From a virus, in the IMG/VR virus record IMGVR_UViG_3300010354_000096, positions 1 to 60,478 of that record: a stretch of DNA of 60,478 nucleotides; one strand, given 5' to 3'. Below are positions 8,161 through 17,504 of the stretch, in pieces (positions within the stretch are counted from its first letter, which is position 1; every line of letters starts with the position of its first letter). Below the pieces are notes generated by a model. The model did not search any database. It saw only the letters and a program-made list of their open reading frames with translations, and had not been told where the DNA came from. The translations under genes and the position numbers were made by a program.

Positions 8161-11100
8161 ATGGCAGGTCCATTAGAACCGAGAGTAGAACTTAGAAGTA
8201 AATGGGGTAGATTCAAATCCTCAAAGAAAGCGTTAAATGCACCACTTGTGTTTTGTTGTGGTGGAATACCATTAGGAGTGGATTTTGGTTGTGAAGGTAA
8301 AGCATGCGTTGCACTTCCTGGTGAATATATGTGGCCAGAAAATGAAGATGGAAGTCCTGGAAGTCCATCTGCTTCAGCTAAATATAACGGGTATTCTATT
8401 TTAACGGATTTTAATGTTTATACACCAATGTATACATCTGGTGGAAAGGGTTCAACCGGCAACCACTGGAAAGGTTATGACGCTAACACATTTGCGAGAG
8501 AATCTTGGAATGAGTTACAATCAATACTAACTAGATATGGAATAAAACCTTCTAAAAAAATAATTGTGGGTTTTTCTGGTGGTGTTGCTTTTGTAACAAG
8601 AAATATTCCAACTTTTGGTGGTAGTTGGAAATATTGGGATACTATTTTACTTGCAGGTGCATGGGCTCCAGATATAGGTGATGAAAAACCAATACAAACT
8701 GCTAAAAAACAAAATCCAAATACATACTACTTTTCAGGTGGTCCAGCAGCAGGTGCAGATAATTTCGATAATCCAGGTTATGATGCTACCGCACAACTTT
8801 TTGGTAAAGATTTCATAAAACAAAAAAAACCAAACCACATGGTATTAGTTCCTGTTACTGCTCAATGGATTAAAGATAATATTCAAGTTAGTTCTACGGG
8901 TGAAGCAGCAACACCGAGTGGTGCAGCAACATCAACAGGAACAGGTGGCACACCAAATCCAACATCAACATCAGCAGGAACGGGTGGTACGGCAACACCA
9001 ACAAAAAAAACAGTAACAACCACAACTTTACAAACTACTGGACCAGGTTGGTTAAAACCAGGAAATATTGTTGCAGATGAAAAAGGTTTAAAATTTTTAA
9101 AACAATATGAGGGCATTCGTTATCAAGTTTATGATGATAAGGGTGGTAAAATTATAAGTGATTATTCACAAGCAAGAGGTTATCCAACTATTGGAATTGG
9201 TCATTTGATTGGTGCCGGTGAGAGAGATTTTTATTCAAAGTATCTCGGTGGACGAGAAAAGATGACAGAAGCTGAGGTTTTAGCATTAAAGAAAAAAGAT
9301 ATACCAAGATTCGCTAAACCATTGAATGACAGATTGAAAGAGCCAGTTACACAGAATATGTTTAACGCAATGCTTTCTCTTGGGTTCAATACCGGTATGA
9401 ATGGTGCTGCTATAAAAAAAGCAATAGCAGCTGTAAATGCAAAAGACTATGAAGGAGCAGCAAACGCTATTGCAAATGGTCCAAAAACATCAAAGGGTGT
9501 GGTTATGGAAGGACTTAGAAAGAGAAGAAACGCAGAATATGAAATGTTTAAAGAAGGTATGCCAAGTTCTCCACCAACAGCTCAAAACACTTCTGGACCA
9601 AGTGAAACGGTAACATCCGAAGTTGTAGAAGAAAATGGAACTAATGCACAAGTAGCAACCGCTTCAAATGATTGTAATGATTTACAAAAAGAAGATGCAA
9701 AATTAAAATCAAACGAATCACCTGAAGGTGCAAAAGAAGAAGAAGTTGCAAAAGATCCATTACCACCACCAAAAGATGAAACTCCTGTGAGTTTGGACGG
9801 AAAATATAACCATAGATTTTATATTTTACCAACTAAAGAGGCTAAACCATTGACTTTAGCGGAGATGGTTGATAAAAAACAAAAATATTATAAAAGATAT
9901 TGGGCATGGAGAACTGAAGAAAACCCAGGATATGGGGTTGTTGCAAATGAAAATAAATTAGTATCGGATGATGGAAAAAATTTAATAACTGGATTAGTTC
10001 CTTATTGGCCACCACATAGTGGCTCGTTTGATGATATAAAAGAACCAACAGTAAAAGGAAAATGGTTGGAATTAATAAAAGGACAAAAAGAGATTCAATC
10101 GTTTTTAGACATTCCAATTTTATTAAATGCTTATGATGTTGGTGTGTATAACGATAATATAGGATATGTTTTTGAAGCTGGTAATGAATTACATATGACA
10201 TTACTAGAAAAGGTGTTTTTAACAAACAAGGGTTCTCAGATTGGAATTGGTAACGCTGTAAACACAACAATAACTGATAAGAAAAATCAAGATTCAAGTT
10301 GGAGAGAGTGGCCAAAATGGTCTGGTATATGGGTTGACCATTGTTTAAAAAAATCGGGATACTCTCTACACGGTGATATAAATGTGAACATAAACACTTA
10401 CCATGAAAAAGTTTTAAGTGCGGGTAAATTAATAAATTATCCTGGTAACAAAGAGTGGAAGTGGAAAGACTTAAAAGCAGCTGGTATGCAAGACCTTGTT
10501 TTCAAGCCAAGTAAAATTTGGTATGATACCGCAAACTTAAATTCAGATGAGTTACTAAAAGATAGTGGAGATATTGCAATATTCATAGTTGATTACCATA
10601 TAAAGAAAGACGGTACATTAACTGAGAGAGGGCAAAAATTATTAGATAAGATAATTTCTTTAAATTGGAAATTGGGTGTTGTTTCTGCGGTTAAAAGTCA
10701 TACGGCACAATCAAACCAATTATATGCAGAGGTTTTAGTTTATCTTGATAAAACTGGTAAAATGGTTACATTTGGTGGTAATACAACTCCACGTGGTGCT
10801 GATTCTATTCCAGGTGGTGGTCCATACCATATTGCTATAAAAGAAACAAACTTCAAAGATTTTGCAATATTAGCAGGTGATAATTGGGTAAATGGTGCGG
10901 TATTTGTTTCTAATGTAAAATCTGCACCCGAAGGTCATAGAGTCGGTGGTTTAGATTCTAAAATTTATACAACTGATATATTCAAAGATTATTACAAAAG
11001 AGTAGATAATGAAAAAGGAAAACTAACAGGTAGAATGTATAATTTCTTATTACCTTATATTGACCAAAAACCTGCTGCACCTGCTCCTGCAAAAATAGAA

Positions 11101-11790
11101 CCATCCGAATCAAATGAAGGAAAAAATACAAAACTAGCTATAGTGAGGGGAGAGGACGGTGGTAGCGATGGAAATGGCGGAACAATTCTTACAGAAAGAC
11201 CTGAAGCTGTTGCAGCAGGTTTGATAGGACTTATACCAGGTGAATCGAAGCAATATCTGAGATTATCTGCGTTACCTGATTTTAATGCAATGAAAGCTGC
11301 TGCTAAAGCAGCAGGATTTTCAATTACAAGCAACGCAGATCCAACAAGAACAGTTGACGATCAGGTGAGGATTTGGAAAAAAGACAGAGGTAAAAAGGGT
11401 GGACCTCCCGTATTCTGGCCACATGAATGGTTAACACCGTCTACTCCCAAATATGGGCCAATTATGAAATTTGGACGTGATAGTTTAACTTCGGGTGGTG
11501 AGCCGGGTCAGGTTGCACCACCACTTGGATACCATACTAAATACGGGAAAGAATACAGAGAAGGGTCTTATCATCAGAAAGGTAGAGCAATTGACGTTGC
11601 AGGAGGAGGTACGGGCGAAACAGCAAAAGCACTGGGTTTATCAGGCGATTATAAAAAATATCAAGAAAAATATCAGGGTCCTGCACAAAAATGGATTCGT
11701 GAAAATGGTCAAAAATATAACTGGTTTTCGTATTGGAACGAAATATGGCATTTTAATTATAAATTTAGTGGTAATGTAAAACCGTCATAA
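8161..11790 (+). CDS. Multidomain tail lysin: hydrolase-like, GH24 muramidase, unknown middle, M15 peptidase
   Basis: 1209 residues. Residues 25-245 hold an alpha/beta-hydrolase-like region with a nucleophile-elbow motif IIVGFSGGVAF (Ser139) and a late His226 (KPNHMVLVPV); this assignment is tentative. A Thr/Gly/Pro linker (245-295) follows. Residues 305-466 are a T4-lysozyme-type GH24 muramidase: Glu317 (QYEGIR), Asp325/326 (VYDDKGG) and Thr343 (YPTIGIGHLI) match the Glu-Asp-Thr triad, ending with GLRKRRNAEYEMFKEG. Residues about 540-1000 have no clear family, though GHR and WVDHCLKKSG blocks look enzyme-like. Residues 1090-1205 are a VanY/M15-type zinc peptidase: His1138 and Asp1145 in SYHQKGRAIDVAG, and Glu1194 and His1197 in NEIWHFNYKF. 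Together with the upstream CHAP gene it would cut both glycan and peptide of the wall during injection. Confidence 0.82.
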   Translation: MAGPLEPRVELRSKWGRFKSSKKALNAPLVFCCGGIPLGVDFGCEGKACVALPGEYMWPENEDGSPGSPSASAKYNGYSILTDFNVYTPMYTSGGKGSTGNHWKGYDANTFARESWNELQSILTRYGIKPSKKIIVGFSGGVAFVTRNIPTFGGSWKYWDTILLAGAWAPDIGDEKPIQTAKKQNPNTYYFSGGPAAGADNFDNPGYDATAQLFGKDFIKQKKPNHMVLVPVTAQWIKDNIQVSSTGEAATPSGAATSTGTGGTPNPTSTSAGTGGTATPTKKTVTTTTLQTTGPGWLKPGNIVADEKGLKFLKQYEGIRYQVYDDKGGKIISDYSQARGYPTIGIGHLIGAGERDFYSKYLGGREKMTEAEVLALKKKDIPRFAKPLNDRLKEPVTQNMFNAMLSLGFNTGMNGAAIKKAIAAVNAKDYEGAANAIANGPKTSKGVVMEGLRKRRNAEYEMFKEGMPSSPPTAQNTSGPSETVTSEVVEENGTNAQVATASNDCNDLQKEDAKLKSNESPEGAKEEEVAKDPLPPPKDETPVSLDGKYNHRFYILPTKEAKPLTLAEMVDKKQKYYKRYWAWRTEENPGYGVVANENKLVSDDGKNLITGLVPYWPPHSGSFDDIKEPTVKGKWLELIKGQKEIQSFLDIPILLNAYDVGVYNDNIGYVFEAGNELHMTLLEKVFLTNKGSQIGIGNAVNTTITDKKNQDSSWREWPKWSGIWVDHCLKKSGYSLHGDINVNINTYHEKVLSAGKLINYPGNKEWKWKDLKAAGMQDLVFKPSKIWYDTANLNSDELLKDSGDIAIFIVDYHIKKDGTLTERGQKLLDKIISLNWKLGVVSAVKSHTAQSNQLYAEVLVYLDKTGKMVTFGGNTTPRGADSIPGGGPYHIAIKETNFKDFAILAGDNWVNGAVFVSNVKSAPEGHRVGGLDSKIYTTDIFKDYYKRVDNEKGKLTGRMYNFLLPYIDQKPAAPAPAKIEPSESNEGKNTKLAIVRGEDGGSDGNGGTILTERPEAVAAGLIGLIPGESKQYLRLSALPDFNAMKAAAKAAGFSITSNADPTRTVDDQVRIWKKDRGKKGGPPVFWPHEWLTPSTPKYGPIMKFGRDSLTSGGEPGQVAPPLGYHTKYGKEYREGSYHQKGRAIDVAGGGTGETAKALGLSGDYKKYQEKYQGPAQKWIRENGQKYNWFSYWNEIWHFNYKFSGNVKPS

Positions 11791-11851
11791 AAGATTTATA
11801 TAATAAAGATACTTCTTGGTTTCCTTAAATTACTGAAAATATATAAAAATG

Positions 11852-11861
11852 ATATTTATAT
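11852..11861 (+). promoter_or_regulatory. Candidate late-promoter box
   Basis: Exact ATATTTATAT in the 115-base gap, 44 bases before ATG 11906. The gap holds nothing else I can identify. It would drive the baseplate-wedge cluster (11906 onward). Confidence 0.5.
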
Positions 11862-11905
11862 TTTTAGAGAGGTTATTATTAAAAATTATTTGAGTAGGTA
11901 TTCAG

Positions 11906-12340
11906 ATGGAATCAAATCAGTTTTTTAAGAAAATCCGAGAGATAATCAGAGAAGAAATAGATTACGCTTTGGATAAAAAATTAAATACTCCACCAGTAAG
12001 TAAAAAAAGTCAAAAAGAGGCTATTGAACATGGTTTGTCTTTAATAAACCAATATAGAGATAAACCAAAACCAACTGTAAAACCAAAACAAACTAAAACA
12101 GGCTATGGTTCTGTACAAGATATTTTAGCAGAAACTCGTAGAACATTACAAGAAAGTGCTGAGATGGATGATGAATTTCACTTTACTTCACAAGATGCTC
12201 AAGGTTTTGGTATGAGAGGAAATAATAGTGTAATTCCTAAAGGTTATGAATCAGAGCAAGTATCTGAAGATGTTATGAAAGCGTTGACTCGCGATTATTC
12301 TGCACTTGTTAAAAAAATGGATGAAAAAAAAGGGAGATAA
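11906..12340 (+). CDS. Hypothetical protein preceding gp25
   Basis: 144 residues, basic and polar. The first 28 residues form an amphipathic helix (FFKKIREIIREEIDYALDKK). A Lys/Pro-rich segment follows (about residues 50-66), then a second helical region and a C-terminal basic helix. There are no catalytic motifs. It ends 3 bases before gp25 and probably belongs to the same transcript, so a role in baseplate assembly is likely, but I do not recognise it. Confidence 0.55.
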   Translation: MESNQFFKKIREIIREEIDYALDKKLNTPPVSKKSQKEAIEHGLSLINQYRDKPKPTVKPKQTKTGYGSVQDILAETRRTLQESAEMDDEFHFTSQDAQGFGMRGNNSVIPKGYESEQVSEDVMKALTRDYSALVKKMDEKKGR

Positions 12341-12343
12341 TAC

Positions 12344-12838
12344 GTGGCAACATTTAGAAGAAAAAGAGAATTTGTAAATCCTAATAATCCTAATATAAAC
12401 TTAGGTAAACCAATTGGAATTTTAATTCCATTTAATGCTGCATCAGGAATATTTAGGCAAAGTTTTACAAATACTCAACAAGTTTTATCTAACTTGAAAA
12501 ATCTTTTGTTGACCTCAAAAGGTGAACGCTATATGTTACCAACCTTTGGAACAGAAATTCGTACTGTATTGTTTGATAATATTTCAAGTGAGGAAGAATT
12601 TACAAGTAGATTGAATTCTGAAATAGAAACTGCAATTACAGAATGGATGCCGTTTTTAACAATAGTTCAATTGGAAACTATAATACCAGCTGTTGACCCA
12701 CGATTAGATGATCCAGGTCATGCGGTTTCTATAAAATTGGTTGTAAAAATTAGTGGTACAAACATTTATCTACCTATACAGATATTTATATCGGATACAG
12801 GAAACTTACAAATAAAAGAGGCAATCTATAATGGCTGA
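12344..12838 (+). CDS. Baseplate wedge protein gp25
   Basis: 164 residues from GTG 12344 (GGGAG 11 bases upstream). It belongs to the GPW/gp25 family: the block QQVLSNLKNLLLTSKGERYM then LPTFGTEIRTVLFDN (about residues 44-80) is the family core, followed by the helix that packs against the sheath-initiating end. T4 gp25 has 132 residues; the extra length here is mostly N-terminal. In T4 it links the baseplate wedge to the first sheath ring and is needed for triggered contraction. It overlaps the gp6 gene by eight bases, the classic gp25-gp6 order. Confidence 0.88.
   Translation: MATFRRKREFVNPNNPNINLGKPIGILIPFNAASGIFRQSFTNTQQVLSNLKNLLLTSKGERYMLPTFGTEIRTVLFDNISSEEEFTSRLNSEIETAITEWMPFLTIVQLETIIPAVDPRLDDPGHAVSIKLVVKISGTNIYLPIQIFISDTGNLQIKEAIYNG
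12782..12791 (+). promoter_or_regulatory. Possible internal late-promoter box before gp6
   Basis: Exact ATATTTATAT inside the end of the gp25 gene, 39 bases before the gp6 start, a distance similar to the intergenic copies. Because it is coding sequence (Ile-Phe-Ile) it may be chance. Confidence 0.25.
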
Positions 12839-14732
12839 TTTAGTTAAAAAAGACATTCGTTATCTTTCAAGAGATTTCTCTTCTTTGAAACAAAACCTTA
12901 TTGATTTTACAAAAAATTATTTCCCAAACACATATCAGGATTTTAATGAAACATCTCCAGGAATGATGTTTTTAGAAATGGCTGCGTATGTTGGTGATGT
13001 TTTGTCATACTATACTGATGTTACTTTACAAGAATCAATGATTTTACATTCAACTGAGCGTGTAAATATATTAAATATTGCACAATCACTTGGTTATATG
13101 CCAAAAAATAGAATTGCTGCTAATGTAAAACTTGATGTTTTTCAAATAGTTCCTGCTAAAACTATAACTTCTGATAGTGGAAGTCAAGTTGTACCAGATT
13201 ATTCATACGCATTCGCAATAGAACCTGGTATGGTAGTTGGTGCAACAACTAATTCTGATGTTGAATTTAGAACAGTTGATTTTGTTGATTTTAAATTTAG
13301 TAGCAACATAGATCCAACCGAAGTTACTCCGTTTGAAGTTGATGCAAATGGTGAAGTTTTATTTTGGTTATTAAAAAAATCTGTAAGAGCGGTTTCTGGT
13401 AAAGTAGAATATTTTGATTATGAATTTAAAGACCCAAAACCATACGATAGAGTTGTACTGAATAATCCAGATCTTATAGAAATTTTATATAGTATTGATG
13501 AAGATAATAACACTTGGTATAATGTACCGTACCTCGCTGCTGACACTATATTTAACCCAGTTATAAACATTGCAAGAAACGATGTTGAACTTTCAGCGTA
13601 TAGAGATGAAACTCCTTATCTTCTTAAATTAAAGAAAGTTTCAAGAAGATTTACAGTAAGGACAGTTGATCAAGGGATATATGAAATACAGTTTGGTGCA
13701 GGTGTTGCTGATTTGGATGATGAGGAATTAATTCCAAATCCAGATTTAATTGGAAGTTCTTTAACTGGTATTGAGAGTTCTGTTTCTTTGGATATAGACC
13801 CATCTAATTTTTTATATACTAAAACATATGGACTTGCTCCAAATAATACTACAATTAGAATTTATTATACAACCGGTAAGGGTATGGCAGATAATGTTTC
13901 TAGTGATACACTTACGAGAATTTTAAGCAGAAGTATTTTACTCGATGAAATTGGTCTTGATAATATTTTATATACTCAAATAATTGCAAGTTTGGCAGTT
14001 ACAAATCCAAAGCCTGCCATTGGTGGTAAACTTGGTGATGAAATTAATGAAATACGTAACAATGCTTTAGCTAATTTTGCTGCACAAAACAGAGCGGTAA
14101 CAAAAGAAGATTATATTATTAGAGCATATACATTACCTTCAAAATATGGTTCTATTGCAAAAGCGTATATTACAAAAGATACAAATTTAACAGTTGAATC
14201 GATATACAATACGGAAAGAATACAAAACAATTTAGCATTAAATTTTTATGTATTAGGATATGATGCTGATAATAAATTGACGGTTATTAATGATGCAACT
14301 AAAGAAAACTTAAAAACATATTTGAACTACCATAGAATATTAACGGATGCCATTAATATTCGTGACGCATATATAATTAATATCGGAATTGAGTTTGATA
14401 TAATAACTTTTCCAGATCAAAATAGTAATCAAGTTATATTAAGATGTATAAACAGATTAAAACAATATTTTGATATAAATAAATGGCAAATAAATCAACC
14501 TATTATAATTAGTAATATATTTACTGAATTAGATAGAATTGACGGTGTACAAACTGTTGTTGATGTTAGGTTAACAAACAAATATGATCAAACATTAGGA
14601 TACTCACCACATGCTTATAATTTACAAGAAGCAACAAGGAACGGAATTGTGTTTCCTTCCTTAGATCCTTCAATTTTTGAAATAAAATATCCAGATAATG
14701 ATATTATTGGTAGAGTGAGGGCATTCGGATGA
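12831..14732 (+). CDS. Baseplate wedge protein gp6
   Basis: 633 residues, close to T4 gp6 (660). The N-terminal region DIRYLSRDFSSLKQNLIDF and then ETSPGMMFLEMAAYVGDVLS (residues 8-60) is the family signature. The baseplate-J-like middle contains IRIYYTTGKGMADNVSS (near residues 345-360) and the conserved NRAVTKEDYIIRAYTLPSKYG (near 420-440). gp6 forms the inter-wedge ring that reorganises on contraction. The start overlaps gp25 by eight bases, and the stop overlaps the next gene by four. Confidence 0.9.
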   Translation: MADLVKKDIRYLSRDFSSLKQNLIDFTKNYFPNTYQDFNETSPGMMFLEMAAYVGDVLSYYTDVTLQESMILHSTERVNILNIAQSLGYMPKNRIAANVKLDVFQIVPAKTITSDSGSQVVPDYSYAFAIEPGMVVGATTNSDVEFRTVDFVDFKFSSNIDPTEVTPFEVDANGEVLFWLLKKSVRAVSGKVEYFDYEFKDPKPYDRVVLNNPDLIEILYSIDEDNNTWYNVPYLAADTIFNPVINIARNDVELSAYRDETPYLLKLKKVSRRFTVRTVDQGIYEIQFGAGVADLDDEELIPNPDLIGSSLTGIESSVSLDIDPSNFLYTKTYGLAPNNTTIRIYYTTGKGMADNVSSDTLTRILSRSILLDEIGLDNILYTQIIASLAVTNPKPAIGGKLGDEINEIRNNALANFAAQNRAVTKEDYIIRAYTLPSKYGSIAKAYITKDTNLTVESIYNTERIQNNLALNFYVLGYDADNKLTVINDATKENLKTYLNYHRILTDAINIRDAYIINIGIEFDIITFPDQNSNQVILRCINRLKQYFDINKWQINQPIIISNIFTELDRIDGVQTVVDVRLTNKYDQTLGYSPHAYNLQEATRNGIVFPSLDPSIFEIKYPDNDIIGRVRAFG

Positions 14733-15901
14733 TTTATACATTATACGCTCAAAAAGATACAACTATTTATGAACAGTTTGAAACTCTCAATACAGGATTG
14801 GATCAGTTGTTAGAATTATCTCACCAAAAAGCATCAACTGCATCATTTGTTTATAACAGTCGTATATTGATGAAGTTTGATATGAGTGAAATTGAAAGTA
14901 AAGTAAATGGTGGTAAAATTTCACAAAATGCAAAATATTATTTATCATTACGTTCTGCTGATGTTAGAGAAATACCACAAGAATATGTTGTTTACGCTTA
15001 TCCATTAAGTTCTTCTTGGACTAATGGAACTGGTAGATATTTTAATAATCCAATAACTACAGATGGCGTTTCTTGGAAATATTCTAATTCAAAAATAACT
15101 GGAACTCAATGGGATATTCCACCTACTATTGAAAATTACGAATGGGATTCTATTTCTCAAACTTGGGTTGACGCTAACCTTTTATTTGGTGTGAATCTTT
15201 CGGCTTTTGTTACTTCTTCATACAGTTCTAAAGAAGGTGGTGGAACATGGTGGGATTATGATAATGTAGAATGTACACAATCTTTCTCTTATGAATCTTC
15301 CGATGTTTACATGGACATTACACAAATAGCTAAAAAGTGGATAACTGGTTCTGGTAAATTTGTTAATGACGGTATGATTATAAAGTTTAGTGATGAACTT
15401 GAAAATTCAGGTGAAAGTTTAACAAGTTTAAAATTTTTTAGTACAGATAGTAATACAATATATGTTCCAAGATTACACGTTGTATGGGATGATTCTATAT
15501 TTATTACTGGTAGTTTAACTCAAGTTAATATTGATGGATTAACACCTAATATTAAATTAAAAAAGTTTTATTCTCAAAATGAAAAACCAAAAATAAAAAT
15601 ACACGCTAATAAAAGATTTCCACAAAAAAATTATACAACTGAAGCGTATCATTTAACAAACTATTATTTACCTTCTTCATCTTATTATGAAGTAAGAGAC
15701 GCACACACAGATGAAATAATATTACCGTTTGATTATACTGGTTCTAAAATAAGTTGTGACGGTACAAGTAGTTACTTTAATTTATGGATGAATTCTTTTC
15801 AACCAGAAAGATTTTATAGAATAGTATTAAAAGTAGAAACATCGGGTGGAGATAATGTTCAGATATTTGATAACAATTATTACTTTAAGGTTACGAGATA
15901 A
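14729..15901 (+). CDS. DNRLRE-like virion protein, likely baseplate-attached
   Basis: 390 residues, start overlapping gp6 by ATGA. The pattern is that of DNRLRE-type beta domains: SRILMKFDMSEIESKV, then PLSSSWTNGTGRYFN, then VYMDITQIAKKWITGSG and PRLHVVWDDS (residues 45-265). A second beta-rich domain (about 280-390) begins KPKIKIHANKRFPQ and ends in a strand-rich tail, YYFKVTR. DNRLRE domains occur in secreted and surface proteins with structural or carbohydrate-related roles. Position directly after gp6 points to a peripheral baseplate component. The exact function is not known. Confidence 0.6.
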   Translation: MIYTLYAQKDTTIYEQFETLNTGLDQLLELSHQKASTASFVYNSRILMKFDMSEIESKVNGGKISQNAKYYLSLRSADVREIPQEYVVYAYPLSSSWTNGTGRYFNNPITTDGVSWKYSNSKITGTQWDIPPTIENYEWDSISQTWVDANLLFGVNLSAFVTSSYSSKEGGGTWWDYDNVECTQSFSYESSDVYMDITQIAKKWITGSGKFVNDGMIIKFSDELENSGESLTSLKFFSTDSNTIYVPRLHVVWDDSIFITGSLTQVNIDGLTPNIKLKKFYSQNEKPKIKIHANKRFPQKNYTTEAYHLTNYYLPSSSYYEVRDAHTDEIILPFDYTGSKISCDGTSSYFNLWMNSFQPERFYRIVLKVETSGGDNVQIFDNNYYFKVTR

Positions 15902-15903
15902 TT

Positions 15904-17490
15904 ATGTTAGAACGTGATATATTGACTGGTGGGATAATAAGTTATACTGATGATAGTGAAATTCAAAATCAAGGAGTTCTTGACGTAGCAGTATTGGACG
16001 GAAGATACGTACGTAGCGATTTTTCTCGTATAATAGATACTACTTTTAAGTCTCTACCTGCTGCTGCAAAAGCAGAGAAGACGGTAATGGATAAGATAAA
16101 AAAAGCACAGGCTGATATAATGAAGCCAAATTCAGATGCAATACTTCCATTATCAATAGATACTTCAAAATTAACAGACGCACAATTAAAAGAATTAGCT
16201 AAACAAAATTTCTTATCAAATATATCCAATTTGATTAGTATGGACAGTAACACAACTACTGGTATGCAATATCAAATGAATCAAATGCAAGAACAATTGG
16301 CAACTAAAGATTCTATTATAAGTCAACAAATACAAACAATTTCAAAATTTGATGATGTTCTAACATCGGTTTCAGCAGAAAGAGCGTTGGCTGTTGCAAA
16401 AGCAGAAAGGTTACGTGAAGCGAATGTTTCATTACAAAGACAAGCCGATGAAAAATTATCAAGGATACAAAATGAAGTAGTTGCTCAAAGAAAACAAGCA
16501 GAACAATCAGCAAAAGAATTAAAAACTGCTTTGGTAGATAATATAAGTGCAACAAATACAAAACAAGATGTTGATATTGAACAAATTAAATTGCAAAATT
16601 TACAATTACAGCAAAATCTTCAAGATACAAATAAAGCTATATCCGATACAAAACAATCTATTATAGATTTACAAAATTCAGTAAATACTCCAACAAATGA
16701 TTCTGCTGGAACTACTCCAACGGACACACCACCACCAAGTGGACCAACTACTGATTCTACTATATTAACAGCACTTGGATTACAAGAATCAGACGTTTCA
16801 TATGGTAACGATGCAAATGGTAATAGAGTTATGAATGTGCTCAAAAGTGTAAAAGTATCTTCACAAGTAGTAAAAAATGGAGCACTTACAGTAAATTTTG
16901 GTGTTGTTAATGGAACATTTGATTGTTCTGGTCTTGGATTAACAACTTTAGCAGGAGCACCATCTAAGTGTTCTGAATTTAATTGTTCAAATAATTTGTT
17001 AACCTCATTACAAGGTTCACCACAAATTGTTTACGATGGAACCGTTGATTGTTCTAAAAATAAATTAAAGGATTTATTAGGTGGTCCACAAACTGGTGCT
17101 TTTACTAAATTAGTAGGTGATGTAGAAAATGCACAGCGTAATACTTTTTATAGATATGACTGTTCAAACAATTTATTGAACACTCTAAAGGGGTATCCTC
17201 AGACTGCTTCCGATTTAGGTGGAACTACTGATGTTACGGTGATAATGGCTGATTTTAATTGTTCAAACAATCAGTTTCTTTTTGTAATAGATGGTGTAAC
17301 TGCCACACCTGAAAAACAACCTATGAATAGATTTAATGCAAGTAATTGTATTCTTACTGATGAAACTTGGGGACGTTCTGACGTACGTTGGACAACCTTA
17401 GAATTTAATGGTGCAAATCAACAAAATGGAAAAAAATTAGATGCTAATAAGGTTAAACAATATACAAAAGCACAAACAGTTATAGTATAA
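15904..17490 (+). CDS. Coiled-coil virion protein with C-terminal leucine-rich module
   Basis: 528 residues. The N-terminus includes the phrase VLDVAVLDGRYVRSD, similar to short tail-protein attachment motifs. Residues about 120-262 are a long coiled coil (KAERLREANVSLQRQADEKL). A Thr/Pro-rich linker follows. Residues about 291-528 carry the leucine-rich module (GTFDCSGLGLTTLAGAP; FNCSNNLLTSLQGSP), ending TVIV. This is the same architecture as the C-termini of the two hub-region proteins. It probably forms a trimeric stalk with the repeat module displayed at one end. Function unproven. Confidence 0.6.
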   Translation: MLERDILTGGIISYTDDSEIQNQGVLDVAVLDGRYVRSDFSRIIDTTFKSLPAAAKAEKTVMDKIKKAQADIMKPNSDAILPLSIDTSKLTDAQLKELAKQNFLSNISNLISMDSNTTTGMQYQMNQMQEQLATKDSIISQQIQTISKFDDVLTSVSAERALAVAKAERLREANVSLQRQADEKLSRIQNEVVAQRKQAEQSAKELKTALVDNISATNTKQDVDIEQIKLQNLQLQQNLQDTNKAISDTKQSIIDLQNSVNTPTNDSAGTTPTDTPPPSGPTTDSTILTALGLQESDVSYGNDANGNRVMNVLKSVKVSSQVVKNGALTVNFGVVNGTFDCSGLGLTTLAGAPSKCSEFNCSNNLLTSLQGSPQIVYDGTVDCSKNKLKDLLGGPQTGAFTKLVGDVENAQRNTFYRYDCSNNLLNTLKGYPQTASDLGGTTDVTVIMADFNCSNNQFLFVIDGVTATPEKQPMNRFNASNCILTDETWGRSDVRWTTLEFNGANQQNGKKLDANKVKQYTKAQTVIV

Positions 17491-17504
17491 CATAGGATAT
17501 TTTA

